Shown piece by piece: positions 1-7,808 of a stretch of 64,000 nucleotides of DNA. A model generated the notes under the pieces. The model was not told where the DNA came from and ran no database searches. It saw nothing but the letters and a program-made list of their open reading frames with translations. The position numbers were made by a program, and so were the translations under genes. Each line of letters begins with the position of its first letter. The first letter of the stretch is position 1. The DNA comes from Oxalobacteraceae bacterium AB_14 (GTDB lineage Bacteria > Pseudomonadota > Gammaproteobacteria > Burkholderiales > Burkholderiaceae_D): contig KB906725.1 of NCBI GenBank assembly GCA_000381565.1, forward strand, positions 1,121,785-1,185,784, in the 5' to 3' direction.

Positions 1-191
1 ACAAGTTCCTTCTCTACGCCGTCATACTCGTAGTGGTCGTTGATGTGCATTGCTATTGGTTTCCACCCATCTTTGAGCAGCAACATTCTTGCTTTCGTAA
101 AACGCAGGTCGGGCTTGAGGTATGCCGGGTATGGTGCGGCAAATAGTGGTACCGCCATTAGGGAGAGAGTTAAAAATGACAGAGTTTTCAT
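1..191 (-). CDS. Periplasmic immunity-like protein, cut by window edge
   Basis: Reading the minus strand from an ATG at 191 gives 63 residues before the window ends, so the C-terminus is missing. It begins with a Sec signal peptide (MKTLSFLTLS then a hydrophobic run ending LFAAP). The next part (RFTKARMLLLKDGWKPI) closely matches the 115-residue protein at 34597-34944 (AFSAARKLLLKEKWRPI), so the two are paralogues. The ATG overlaps the stop of the lysozyme gene by four bases (ATGA), which suggests translational coupling. Export to the periplasm and position directly after a cell-wall hydrolase fit an immunity protein against that enzyme. The role is inferred from context; I recognise no named domain. 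Confidence 0.7.
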   Translation of the reverse strand, partial: MKTLSFLTLSLMAVPLFAAPYPAYLKPDLRFTKARMLLLKDGWKPIAMHINDHYEYDGVEKEL

Positions 192-790
192 TTTACGGTT
201 CCCCCAAAGCTCTTGTATGCTTGAACGAAGTGTTCGTAGCTGACATACCGCTGCGGAGGATAATGGTTTCCTTTGCCGGGTCCTTCCGGGAGGGCTGCCC
301 ATTTACGGGCCGCGGGAGCCATACTGTCAGTGATCTCACCAGCTTTGATTTTATCAATGACATCTATGCTGCGCAGCATCTCGATGGCGATCAAGTCTTG
401 GGTCTCTGGCTTGAAGTCAGTAAGCCCCATCGCGTTCACTCCATGGTCGCGCCACGTATCTTTGGTAATCTGATACATGCCAGCCGCCGTCGAACCATGG
501 TAGCCAGGGCCTGGATGGGTGCTGAAATCTGTGAAGCGCCAAGGGTCCTTCTTCCTCCCTTTTATCGCGCCATACAGAAAGTCGTAATCGCCTCCTTCGG
601 CTTCAGCAATAGCCTTCAGGAACGCTTGTATATTTGCGTCTTTCAAACAATCCCGATTCTCGGCTAGTCGTTGCTCTTTTTTACGCTGTACCCTGACCAC
701 CTTGGGCTCCGCGTCTTCATGAGGTGTGGTATTTCTACTTGCGCGGTGATGCAGAATACGACCTGATGGCGACGTCATTGTTGAAGACAT
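188..790 (-). CDS. Lambda-R-like lysozyme (GH104 type), probable T6SS effector
   Basis: This 200-residue protein has a charged N-terminal extension of about 50 residues, then a domain that follows the phage lambda R endolysin through its length. The match covers FLKAIAEAEGG (Glu65 fits the catalytic Glu of R), FTDFSTHPG, STAAGMYQI, GLTDFKPETQD, KWAALPG-like KWAALPEGPG, and the final FGGTVK. That family cleaves the MurNAc-GlcNAc bond of peptidoglycan. There is no signal peptide, and the gene starts 9 bp after a PAAR gene and overlaps a secreted-protein gene. The simplest reading is a type VI secretion cargo effector delivered with the PAAR protein. A prophage endolysin is less likely because no holin, spanin or phage structural gene is nearby. 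Confidence 0.75.
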   Translation of the reverse strand: MSSTMTSPSGRILHHRASRNTTPHEDAEPKVVRVQRKKEQRLAENRDCLKDANIQAFLKAIAEAEGGDYDFLYGAIKGRKKDPWRFTDFSTHPGPGYHGSTAAGMYQITKDTWRDHGVNAMGLTDFKPETQDLIAIEMLRSIDVIDKIKAGEITDSMAPAARKWAALPEGPGKGNHYPPQRYVSYEHFVQAYKSFGGTVK

Positions 791-799
791 ATTCTGATC

Positions 800-1315
800 C
801 TATAAGTAAATATCGATCGACTCAGATTCTGCCGACGTAGCGATAAGATGTGTGTGTCCGTTTGCATTCGTGGTACCAAATTCCACTTTCCCGTTTGCTC
901 GCTTTAATGCGTACTCCGTGTTGTTGATCGTTTTTCCAGTGTCCTCATCGATCAAGACGTATCTATCGTCAAACGCCGCATCGGTGCGGAGCGCTGTTCC
1001 TGCGGCTTGGCTGGTACTTGCTGTTGCATCGCTAAGGGTTTGATACCTGAGGGATTGACTTGGTAATAGTCGCGGAGGATTAGGACAGCCGCAAACGCAT
1101 AAGTCGTTTTCCAACGCAACATTCTTGCCATTCCACGTCTCTGGAATTCGAGGGCCGACGCACATAATCTTTCCTTGGGATTTGCATGCAGGGCAGAAAA
1201 TCACATCTCCTTCAAGCGCTATTGTGACGCCGTTAATGCTGCCGTTGCTGCTGGCGGCGATGACCTTGCCGCCTGCCGTGGTCGACGCGCCTAATGTGAT
1301 CGTATGGCGTTTCAT
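800..1315 (-). CDS. PAAR-domain protein with C-terminal extension
   Basis: This 171-residue protein begins MKRHTITLGA. Residues 1-80 or so form a PAAR domain, with CPAC at 41-44 and CVCGC at 73-77. PAAR proteins cap the VgrG spike of the type VI secretion tube and bring effectors with them. After a linker, residues about 114-171 form a small domain (YVLIDEDTGK, NANGHTHLI) of a kind often seen behind PAAR domains, possibly a transthyretin-like adaptor. I start at 1315 because the paralogue at 34987-35259 begins with the same residues; the open frame upstream runs into a tRNA fragment and is not conserved. The lysozyme and immunity genes follow as one operon. Confidence 0.85.
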   Translation of the reverse strand: MKRHTITLGASTTAGGKVIAASSNGSINGVTIALEGDVIFCPACKSQGKIMCVGPRIPETWNGKNVALENDLCVCGCPNPPRLLPSQSLRYQTLSDATASTSQAAGTALRTDAAFDDRYVLIDEDTGKTINNTEYALKRANGKVEFGTTNANGHTHLIATSAESESIDIYL

Positions 1316-1375
1316 CTGGAAATCCCTCAACGAAGTAGGTGCCGGCGCGGAAGGGCCGCATGACGCTTTCTGAAG

Positions 1376-1424
1376 ATTATTGATCGATAGAATAAAATTG
1401 GATTGCGGAAGTACAAGAAAATTG
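1376..1424 (-). promoter_or_regulatory. Conserved upstream box of PAAR operon
   Basis: About 60-110 bp upstream of the PAAR start, this stretch matches 35302-35345 upstream of the second PAAR gene (both contain ATTATTGATCG and GGAAG..CAAGAA). The sequence between box and gene is not alike in the two loci, so the box is conserved on its own. It is A+T-rich and probably holds the promoter or a regulator site. No precise -35/-10 pair is assigned. Confidence 0.45.
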
Positions 1425-1551
1425 AACTCTTGTGGAGTGGGAGCCAATAAACGCTGCCGGTTGGTGCTGTAGCCTGTGTTTTTGCGGTCCGAGACGACGG
1501 AATCGACAGGATGCGAGCGCGATACACGGTACTTCCAGTCGTGGAAAAAAA

Positions 1552-1634
1552 TTCCAACCTGCATGGGTTGGCGTGTTGTTTGACACTGTTCTTGGACGGG
1601 ACGGAATCGAACTACCGACACAGGGATTTTCAAG
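1552..1634 (-). other. Decayed 3' half of tRNA-Phe with its terminator
   Basis: From 1593 to 1634 the sequence reproduces the tRNA-Phe 3' half (GGAATCGAAC, ACCGACACA, GGATTTTCAA) with several mismatches, then stops matching just past the anticodon loop. On the other side, 1554-1592 matches the terminator and spacer flanking the second tRNA-Phe at 40682-40720, including CCAACCTGCATGGGTTGG and TTTGACACTGTTCTTGG. A truncated tRNA 3' end in the same orientation as an intact copy 770 bp away is typical of an attachment-site remnant left by an integrated element. A decayed tRNA gene is the alternative. Confidence 0.75.
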
Positions 1635-1656
1635 ACTTGTGCCAGCGCGCCAGCGT

Positions 1657-1986
1657 TCACGCTGCCAATGCTTGACCGTTGTCGCTTCCGACGTTACGCG
1701 GCTCGATCTCATCGATAATTTTCTTCATTGCCGGCCTGGTGGCCATTTTCAAATCATATGTCTGTTGCAGGTTGAGCCATGATTGCGGATCGCCACCGAA
1801 GTAGCGCGCGAGCCGCAGCGCGGTATCTGCGGTGACGCCACGTTTTTCGTTGACGATGTTATTGATGCGCGATGGCGTCACATGAAGCGCCTTCGACAGC
1901 GCATATGGCGTCATCCCTAGCGGGGCAAGAAACTCCTCCCGCAAGATTTCGCCGGGATGGATGGGGCGCAGCTCATTCTTCGTCAT
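1657..1986 (-). CDS. higA: HigA-type antitoxin
   Basis: This 109-residue protein has the HigA signature IHPGEILREEFL at the N-terminus, then a helix-turn-helix (TPYALSKALHVTPSRINNIVN) and the family-typical TADTALRLARYFGG and WLNLQQTYDL. HigA binds and neutralises the HigB mRNA endonuclease and represses its own operon. It lies 17 bp downstream of a broken higB, in the standard higB-higA order. With the toxin disrupted, it may now be a free-standing repressor. Its stop lies about 20 bp from the tRNA-Phe fragment, so the pair sits between an intact and a broken tRNA-Phe. Confidence 0.9.
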   Translation of the reverse strand: MTKNELRPIHPGEILREEFLAPLGMTPYALSKALHVTPSRINNIVNEKRGVTADTALRLARYFGGDPQSWLNLQQTYDLKMATRPAMKKIIDEIEPRNVGSDNGQALAA

Positions 1987-2003
1987 TTCACAGCCTGGGT
2001 CGG

Positions 2004-2236
2004 TTAATGATAAACAACGATTTCCACGTCTTTTGGCCCGTTTGATGTCCGGACGAAGCAGATTCTGAACTGGGCATTTACTCTAACGCTGCATTCGCCT
2101 TGGCGCTCGCCGCTTAGCGCCTCAAGGTGATTTCCGGGGCGGAGAGCTCAAGAAATCCAAAGTGGCTGCGCTGTCCAGTAGCTGGAGCTTTCGTTCCGCT
2201 CTTGGTCTGCTTGCACTTGAAGGACAGGATGGCCAT
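2004..2236 (-). pseudogene. higB: Disrupted HigB toxin gene
   Basis: Pieces of a HigB toxin can be read in three registers. An ATG at 2236 gives MAILSFKCKQT. A second frame gives ERKLQLLDSAATLDFLSSPP. A third gives LEALSGERQGECSVRVNAQF-RICFV and ends GPKDVEIVVYH at 2004. The last shift is explained by one extra C in the run at 2135-2139. Between the first and second pieces about 20 codons of the usual family sequence are missing. The toxin should therefore be inactive. The higA gene 17 bp downstream is intact. Confidence 0.85.
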
Positions 2237-2359
2237 ATTGCATGCCGTTTATCGGAACGCGATAAGCAAGCGTAGCGCCCTTTAAGTGTGCTGCGGATGA
2301 GCTGCGTCAGTGCCGTAAACCGCAGGCGGCTGGGGCCGTCGTGACGTTCCCAGAAACAA

Positions 2360-2387
2360 CAACGCCCACTTGCATGAGTGGGCGTTG
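2360..2387 (-). terminator. Terminator of first tRNA-Phe gene
   Basis: A perfect 11-bp inverted repeat (CAACGCCCACT / AGTGGGCGTTG, 6-nt loop) lies 15 bp beyond the tRNA 3' end, followed on the minus strand by a T-rich tail (TTGTTTCTGG). Confidence 0.75.
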
Positions 2388-2402
2388 CGTGAACGATGTT
2401 CT

Positions 2403-2478
2403 TGGTGGCCCGGGGCGGAATCGAACCACCGACACAAGGATTTTCAATCCTCTGCTCTACCAACTGAGCTACCAGGCC
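2403..2478 (-). tRNA. tRNA-Phe (GAA), copy 1
   Basis: The 76-nt gene reads GGCCTGGTAGCTCAG at its 5' end and GGGCCACCA at its 3' end, with the CCA encoded. The anticodon loop TGAAAAT carries GAA, and the T-arm contains GGTTCGATTCC. All seven acceptor pairs form, with one G-T. It is identical to the copy at 40721-40796. The intact end of the tRNA faces the accessory segment to its left, as expected for an integration site. Confidence 0.97.
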
Positions 2479-2600
2479 AAGGGCCGCAATTATAGCAGAC
2501 GCTCCCAGGGGTTTGGCAAGGCCCCTGCATCACTTTTATTGACAGTAACATTTCATGGGTATAAATTTAGTCGCTTTGGCATGACCTCGATAGGGACACT

Positions 2601-4001
2601 ATGAAGCGGGCGACTTGGCTGGTGGCGGGATTGACGGTGGCGGGCGCGGCGCATGGCGCCGAATTGACGCCGGTGCAAAAACAGATGCGCGAGATTTACC
2701 AGGAACTGGTGGAAACCAACACCACCAATTCGACCGGCTCCTGCACGGTGGCGGCCAACAAGATGGCCAAGCGCCTGAAGGCGGCCGGCTACCAGGACGC
2801 CGAGCTGAACCTGATCGTGCCGCCGGGCGGCCCCACCAAGGGCAACCTGGTGGCGCGCATCAAGGGCGACGGCAGCAAGAAGCCGCTGCTGTTGCTGGCC
2901 CACATAGACGTGGTCGAAGCCAACCGCGCCGACTGGGTGCGCGATCCGTTCAAGCTGGTCGAGGAAGACGGCATGTTCTACGCGCGCGGCGCCTCCGACG
3001 ACAAGGCCATGGCCGCATCCTTCGTCGCCAACATGATCCGCTACAAGAAGGAAAAGCTGGCGCCCAAGCGCGACGTCGTCATGGCGCTGACCTGTGACGA
3101 GGAAATGGTGCCCAGCAAATTCGACGGCGCCGAATACCTGTTCAACCACCACCGCGCGCTGATCGACGCCGAGATCGCGCTGAACGAAGGCGGCAGCGGA
3201 CTGCTGGACAAGCAGGGCAAGCCGGTGCGCCACGGCATCCAGGCCGGCGAAAAAATCTACCAGACCTTCCAGCTGGAGGTGACCAATCCCGGCGGCCACA
3301 GCTCGGCCCCGTATCGCGACAACGCCATCTACCACCTGGCCGACGGCCTGTCGCGCCTGGGGCGGTTCGCCTTCCCGTTCAAGCTGTCGGCCGTCACGCG
3401 CGCCTACTACGAACGCATGTCCGCCGTGGAGCAGGGCCAGGTCGCCGCCGACATGAAGGCCATCCTCAACGATCCGCCCGACGCGGCCGCGCTGGAGCGC
3501 CTGTACGCGGTCAGCCCGGTGCACAACTCCACCGTGCGCACCACCTGCGTGGCGACCAGGGTCGACGCCGGCCATGCCGACAACGCGCTGCCGCAGCGCG
3601 CCCGCGCCACCGTCAACTGCCGCATCCTGCCGGACGAGAAGGTCGACGATGTGCAGGCCACGCTGCAGCGCGTGCTGGCCGACGACCAGATCATGATCAC
3701 CCGCATCGGCGAAGGACTGAGCGCGCCGATGCCGCCGCTGACGCCGGCCCTGATGAAAGCGGTGGAAGAGATCAGCAACGATATGTGGCCGGGCGTGCCG
3801 GTGATCCCGACCATGTCGACCGGCGGCACCGATGGCCGCTTCCTCAACAACGGCGGCATCTGGACCTACGGTATCAGCGGCATGTTCGGCGGCCCGGAAG
3901 GCAGCGGCGCGCACGGCTTGAACGAGCATATCCGCGTGAAGTCGCTGTACGATGGACAGGAGTACCTGTACCGCCTGGGCAAGCGCCTGGCCACCGAGTA
4001 A
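2601..4001 (+). CDS. Secreted M20-family metallopeptidase
   Basis: This 466-residue protein has a short signal peptide (cleavage likely after AAHGA, residue 20) and the M20 zinc-site motifs: LLLLAHIDVV (His101, Asp103), GASDDKAM (bridging Asp133/134), CDEEM (catalytic and metal Glu167/168). A dimerisation domain follows (GGHSSAPY near residue 232), then the last metal His in GAHGLNEH. M20 enzymes are zinc exopeptidases or amidases that trim short peptides. Export points to peptide use in the periplasm. It ends 3 bp before the convergent amylase gene, with no clear terminator between them. The exact substrate cannot be read from sequence. Confidence 0.9.
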   Translation: MKRATWLVAGLTVAGAAHGAELTPVQKQMREIYQELVETNTTNSTGSCTVAANKMAKRLKAAGYQDAELNLIVPPGGPTKGNLVARIKGDGSKKPLLLLAHIDVVEANRADWVRDPFKLVEEDGMFYARGASDDKAMAASFVANMIRYKKEKLAPKRDVVMALTCDEEMVPSKFDGAEYLFNHHRALIDAEIALNEGGSGLLDKQGKPVRHGIQAGEKIYQTFQLEVTNPGGHSSAPYRDNAIYHLADGLSRLGRFAFPFKLSAVTRAYYERMSAVEQGQVAADMKAILNDPPDAAALERLYAVSPVHNSTVRTTCVATRVDAGHADNALPQRARATVNCRILPDEKVDDVQATLQRVLADDQIMITRIGEGLSAPMPPLTPALMKAVEEISNDMWPGVPVIPTMSTGGTDGRFLNNGGIWTYGISGMFGGPEGSGAHGLNEHIRVKSLYDGQEYLYRLGKRLATE

Positions 4002-4004
4002 TCC

Positions 4005-5315
4005 TTATTCCGGCACGACGATGCGCCAGCGCCACGGCTTGAGCACGGCCTGGCCTTCGTCGCCGGCCAGCTTGTACTTCTGCAGCATGGCGGTCGGGTT
4101 GACGATCACCCGCACGCTGTTCTTGCCCTGCGCGCGCTTGAACGCAAACAGCTGCTCGTTGCCGACGTCGAGCAGCTGCACCGCGCCGCCGCTGGCGCCG
4201 TTCCACAGCGCCTGGTTTTCCTTCTTCAGCTGATTCAGGCCGGCGTAGAAGCCTTCCAGCTCGTAGCTCTTCCAGTTGACCGGATCTTTTTCGAAGAACG
4301 CCAGCTTCTTGTCCAGCCGCGCCTCCTGGCCGTTGTAGACCAGCGGGATGCCGGGCAGGGTGTAGCTCAGCACCGCCATCGCGCCGTAGGCCGGGCCGTA
4401 CAGCTCCTGGTCCGTGCCCTGCCACGAATTGATGTCGTGGTTGTTGGTGAACTGCAGGCGGTAGGCGTCGCGCGGATACGCCTTGGGCGGATTGGCCACG
4501 AAGGCTTTCAGTTCAGCCGCTCCGGCCTGGCCCTTGCCGATCTTTTTCATGATCTCGTTGAGCGGCCAGTCGTAGCTGGCGTCGAAGGCCTTCTCGTGCA
4601 GCGCCGGCTCGTTCCACTCGGCCAGCATGAACACCGGCTTGATCTTGCCCAGCTGCGCGCGCGCCTGGTTCCAGAACTCGGTCGGCACCAGGCCGGCGGC
4701 GTCGCAGCGGAAGCCGTCGATGCCGGCCTCGCGCACCCAGAAGGCCATCGCGTCCGTCATACCCTTCCACAGTTCCTTGTTGCCGTAATCGAGGCCGATC
4801 ACGTCGGTCCATTCCTCCATCGCGCCCGCTTCGTTCTTGAAGCTGACGGAGTGGATTTCGCCCTTGTCGTTCTTTTTGTACCAGTCGGGATGCTGGGTGG
4901 CCCACGGATGGTCCCAGGCCGTGTGGTTGCCCACCCAGTCCAGGATCACGTGCATGCCCAGCGCGTGCGCCTGCTTGACCAGCTTGCGCAGGTCGTCCAT
5001 GCTGCCGTAGTCAGGGTTGACGGCGGCGTAGTCCTTCACCGCGTAGTAGCTGCCCAGCGTGCCCTTGCGGTTTTGCTGGCCGATCGGGTGGATGGGCATC
5101 AGCCACACGATGTCGACGCCCATCTGCTTGAGGCGCGGCAGCGTGGCGGCGAAGGCGTTCAGCGTGCCTTCCTTGCTGTACTGGCGCAGGTTCACTTCGT
5201 AGATGTTGGAACTGCGGGACCAGGCCGGGTGTTTCACGGCGGCGGTTTCGGCATGGGCCGCGAGCGGTCCACACATCAGTGCTACCAGCGGCAGCAGGGC
5301 GGCAAGCTTTTTCAT
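4005..5315 (-). CDS. Secreted alpha-amylase family (GH13) hydrolase
   Basis: The 436-residue protein begins with a signal peptide (LLPLVALMCGPLAAHA). The GH13 (beta/alpha)8 barrel shows all four conserved regions: DWVGNH, GFRCDAAGL (nucleophile Asp), MLAEWNEP (acid/base Glu) and FTNNHDIN (transition-state Asp). A C-terminal beta domain follows (VRVIVNPT). The family hydrolyses alpha-glucans. The short length, lacking extra binding domains, fits a periplasmic or secreted maltooligosaccharide-acting enzyme. The gene starts 8 bp downstream of the S9 peptidase stop on the same strand, so the two are probably co-transcribed, though no functional link is obvious. Confidence 0.92.
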   Translation of the reverse strand: MKKLAALLPLVALMCGPLAAHAETAAVKHPAWSRSSNIYEVNLRQYSKEGTLNAFAATLPRLKQMGVDIVWLMPIHPIGQQNRKGTLGSYYAVKDYAAVNPDYGSMDDLRKLVKQAHALGMHVILDWVGNHTAWDHPWATQHPDWYKKNDKGEIHSVSFKNEAGAMEEWTDVIGLDYGNKELWKGMTDAMAFWVREAGIDGFRCDAAGLVPTEFWNQARAQLGKIKPVFMLAEWNEPALHEKAFDASYDWPLNEIMKKIGKGQAGAAELKAFVANPPKAYPRDAYRLQFTNNHDINSWQGTDQELYGPAYGAMAVLSYTLPGIPLVYNGQEARLDKKLAFFEKDPVNWKSYELEGFYAGLNQLKKENQALWNGASGGAVQLLDVGNEQLFAFKRAQGKNSVRVIVNPTAMLQKYKLAGDEGQAVLKPWRWRIVVPE

Positions 5316-5323
5316 CGGATTCC

Positions 5324-7699
5324 TTATGGTTTCAGCGTGCGTTCAAACAGCTGATAGATGCGGCGGTATTCGTCGTACCAGCTTTCCGGATGCACGAAGC
5401 CGTGACGCTCCAGCGGGTACGGCGCCAGTTCCCAGTGATCTTTTTTCAGTTCGATGAAGCGTTGCGCCATGCGCACCGTATCCTGGAAGAACACGTTATC
5501 GTCGATCATGCCGTGGGCGATCAGCAGGTTGCCCTTCAGCTGATCGGCGTATTCGATCGGCGACGAGATCTTGTACGCGTCCGGGTCCAGCTCCGGCGTG
5601 TTGAGGATGTTGGAGGTGTACTCGTGGTTGTAGGTGGTCCAGTCGCTCACGGGACGCAGCGCGGCGCCGGACTTGAACTGCTCCGGCGCGCGCAGCAGCG
5701 CCATGAAGGTCATGAAGCCGCCGTAGCTGCCGCCGTAGATGCCGACGTTTTTAGGATCGCCCTGCTGGTTGGCCACCATCCAGTTCAAGCCGTCGATGTA
5801 GTCTTCCAGTTCCGGGTGGCCCATCTGGCGGTAGATCGCGGTGCGCCAGTTGCGGCCGTAGCCGAGCGAGGCGCGGTAGTCCATGTCCAGCACGATGTAG
5901 CCTTTTTCCACCAGCAGGTTGTGGAACATCTGCTCGCGGAAGTAGACCGGATAACGCTTGCTGACGTTTTGCAGATAGCCGGCGCCGTGCACGAACATCA
6001 CCACCGGATATTTTTTACCCGCTTCCAGCGTGGCCGGGCGATACAGCTTGGCCCACACCGGATCGGCGCCGTGGGTGGACGGCACGGCGACGATTTGCGG
6101 CGTGATCCACTCGCGCGCCTTGAAGTCGGCGCTGCGGGTGTCGGTCAGCCGGGTGGCGGCGCCGCCGCCGCTGGCGACGGTGGCGATCTGGGTCGGCATG
6201 TAGGCGCTCGAGTAGCGCACCAGCAGCTTGCGGCCGTCCGGCGACAGCGCGAAGCTCTCGACCCCGCCCAGCGACGTCAGCTCGTGCAGGGCGCCGTCTT
6301 TGGTGGAAGTGGAGCACACCTCGTAGGTGCCCGGCAGTTTTGGATTGCACAGGAAGTAGGCGATGCTGCCGTCGGCGTTCCATTCGATCTCGCTCGCTTC
6401 CCACCGCCCGGAGGTCAGCGCGCGCGACTTGCCGTCCGCCGTTTGCGTGTACAGGTGGGCGTAGCCGCTTTCCTCCGACTGGTACCACAGCGTGCTGTTG
6501 TCCGGTTGCCAGCCGAAATCGTTGCCGCGGTTGTTGACCCAGGCGGCGTCGCTCAGGCGGTGCACCGGTTTCAGTTTGGCGCCTGCCAGGTCGACGCTGG
6601 CGATCCAGCGGTCCTTGTTGTCGATCGCCTGCGCCATCACGGCCACCTGCGCGCCGTTGGCGCTCCAGCGGATCGAGTCTTCGCGGTTTTCAAAGCGCAG
6701 GCCGCGATTGCCTTTGAGCGGATCGAGCTTGTGCGCGGCGCGCAGCTCGGCCAGCGGATCGACGGCGATGCCGGGCAGGGCGTCGAACGACAGCTCGGTC
6801 ACCTTGCGGGTCGACAGTTCAACCAGTTTCAGTTGCTGCGGCAGCGGGCCGGCGTCGCTGACGCGCTTGCGCTGGTCGTCGCTTTCTTCGTAGCCCGATT
6901 CGGTCACGTACTTGGCCAGCTTGCCGACGCGGCGCTTGTCGCCGTCCCTGGCGCTGGTGACCAGCAGCAGGTAGCGGCCGTCCGGCGACAGCGCGCTGGT
7001 GTCGACGACGACCTTGTCGCCGAGGTAGACCGGCAGCGGCGCGCGGGTGGGGTCGGCGCTGCGCTCGGCGTTGCGGCGGTCGCGCGCGGCGTCCTTCTCC
7101 TCCTTCAGGCGCGCCAGCGTGGACAGCAAGCGCAGTTGCAGCTCGCGGCGGCTGTCGGCGTCCGGCGCGGCGTCCGGGTCCTTGGCGGTGCGCAGCAGCG
7201 CCACCGGCGCCACCAGGCGCTCGGCGCGGCTCCAGCTGTACCAGTCGGCGCCGACGCGGAACTGCACGTGGGCGCCGTCGGCGGCGTACTGCGGATCGAC
7301 GGCCGGCGTGGTGCCGCGCAGGATCTGCGTCAGCGCGCCGGACTTCAGGTCGCGTTCGAACAGGTCGCCGTTGCGCAGCAGGATGGCGCGCGTGTGGTCG
7401 CGGTTGTAGACCGGGGCGGCGGCGTCGAGGTTGGCCAGCTGCTTGTCGTCGACCAGTTTGGCGGCGCCGGCGGCGGCGACCCGGAAGGTGTCGCGCAGCG
7501 GCGAGCCGGCGCGTTTTTGCTTGTAGTAGACCTGGCGGCTATCCCAGCCCCACCATGCGGCTTCCACCGGATTGCCGATCCAGTCGGGATTGGCCATCGC
7601 CTGGTCCAGCGTGATCGGGGTGGTGATGGGTACTGCGCCGGCGCTGGCGGCGAACGGGCCGGCCATGGCGGCGGCTAAGAAAGGCAAGACAAAACGCAT
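5324..7699 (-). CDS. Secreted S9 (prolyl oligopeptidase family) peptidase
   Basis: The 791-residue protein has a signal peptide, an N-terminal beta-propeller with SPDGR-type blades, and a C-terminal alpha/beta-hydrolase domain. The nucleophile elbow is GGSYGGFMTF, the Asp lies in AHGMIDDNV, and the His in ERHGF close to the C-terminus. The layout fits the dipeptidyl-peptidase/acylaminoacyl-peptidase branch of S9, which cleaves short peptides whose size is limited by the propeller. It is the upstream gene of a pair with the GH13 hydrolase. A 109-bp gap with no clear hairpin separates it from the MFS gene upstream. Confidence 0.9.
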   Translation of the reverse strand: MRFVLPFLAAAMAGPFAASAGAVPITTPITLDQAMANPDWIGNPVEAAWWGWDSRQVYYKQKRAGSPLRDTFRVAAAGAAKLVDDKQLANLDAAAPVYNRDHTRAILLRNGDLFERDLKSGALTQILRGTTPAVDPQYAADGAHVQFRVGADWYSWSRAERLVAPVALLRTAKDPDAAPDADSRRELQLRLLSTLARLKEEKDAARDRRNAERSADPTRAPLPVYLGDKVVVDTSALSPDGRYLLLVTSARDGDKRRVGKLAKYVTESGYEESDDQRKRVSDAGPLPQQLKLVELSTRKVTELSFDALPGIAVDPLAELRAAHKLDPLKGNRGLRFENREDSIRWSANGAQVAVMAQAIDNKDRWIASVDLAGAKLKPVHRLSDAAWVNNRGNDFGWQPDNSTLWYQSEESGYAHLYTQTADGKSRALTSGRWEASEIEWNADGSIAYFLCNPKLPGTYEVCSTSTKDGALHELTSLGGVESFALSPDGRKLLVRYSSAYMPTQIATVASGGGAATRLTDTRSADFKAREWITPQIVAVPSTHGADPVWAKLYRPATLEAGKKYPVVMFVHGAGYLQNVSKRYPVYFREQMFHNLLVEKGYIVLDMDYRASLGYGRNWRTAIYRQMGHPELEDYIDGLNWMVANQQGDPKNVGIYGGSYGGFMTFMALLRAPEQFKSGAALRPVSDWTTYNHEYTSNILNTPELDPDAYKISSPIEYADQLKGNLLIAHGMIDDNVFFQDTVRMAQRFIELKKDHWELAPYPLERHGFVHPESWYDEYRRIYQLFERTLKP

Positions 7700-7808
7700 C
7701 GGTAGTTTCGCTTTGAGGTTGGGTGAACGGGAGCGCCGGATCGCGGCGCGACCACGATTCTAGCCCAAGCCCCAGTGGGCTGTAATGCTTATATGTTCAG
7801 TTGCGTCT

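Noticed and set aside
1316..1660. Open frame extending the PAAR gene upstream by 115 codons
   Set aside because: It runs through the tRNA-Phe fragment and is absent from the paralogue, which starts at the same MKRHTITLG.
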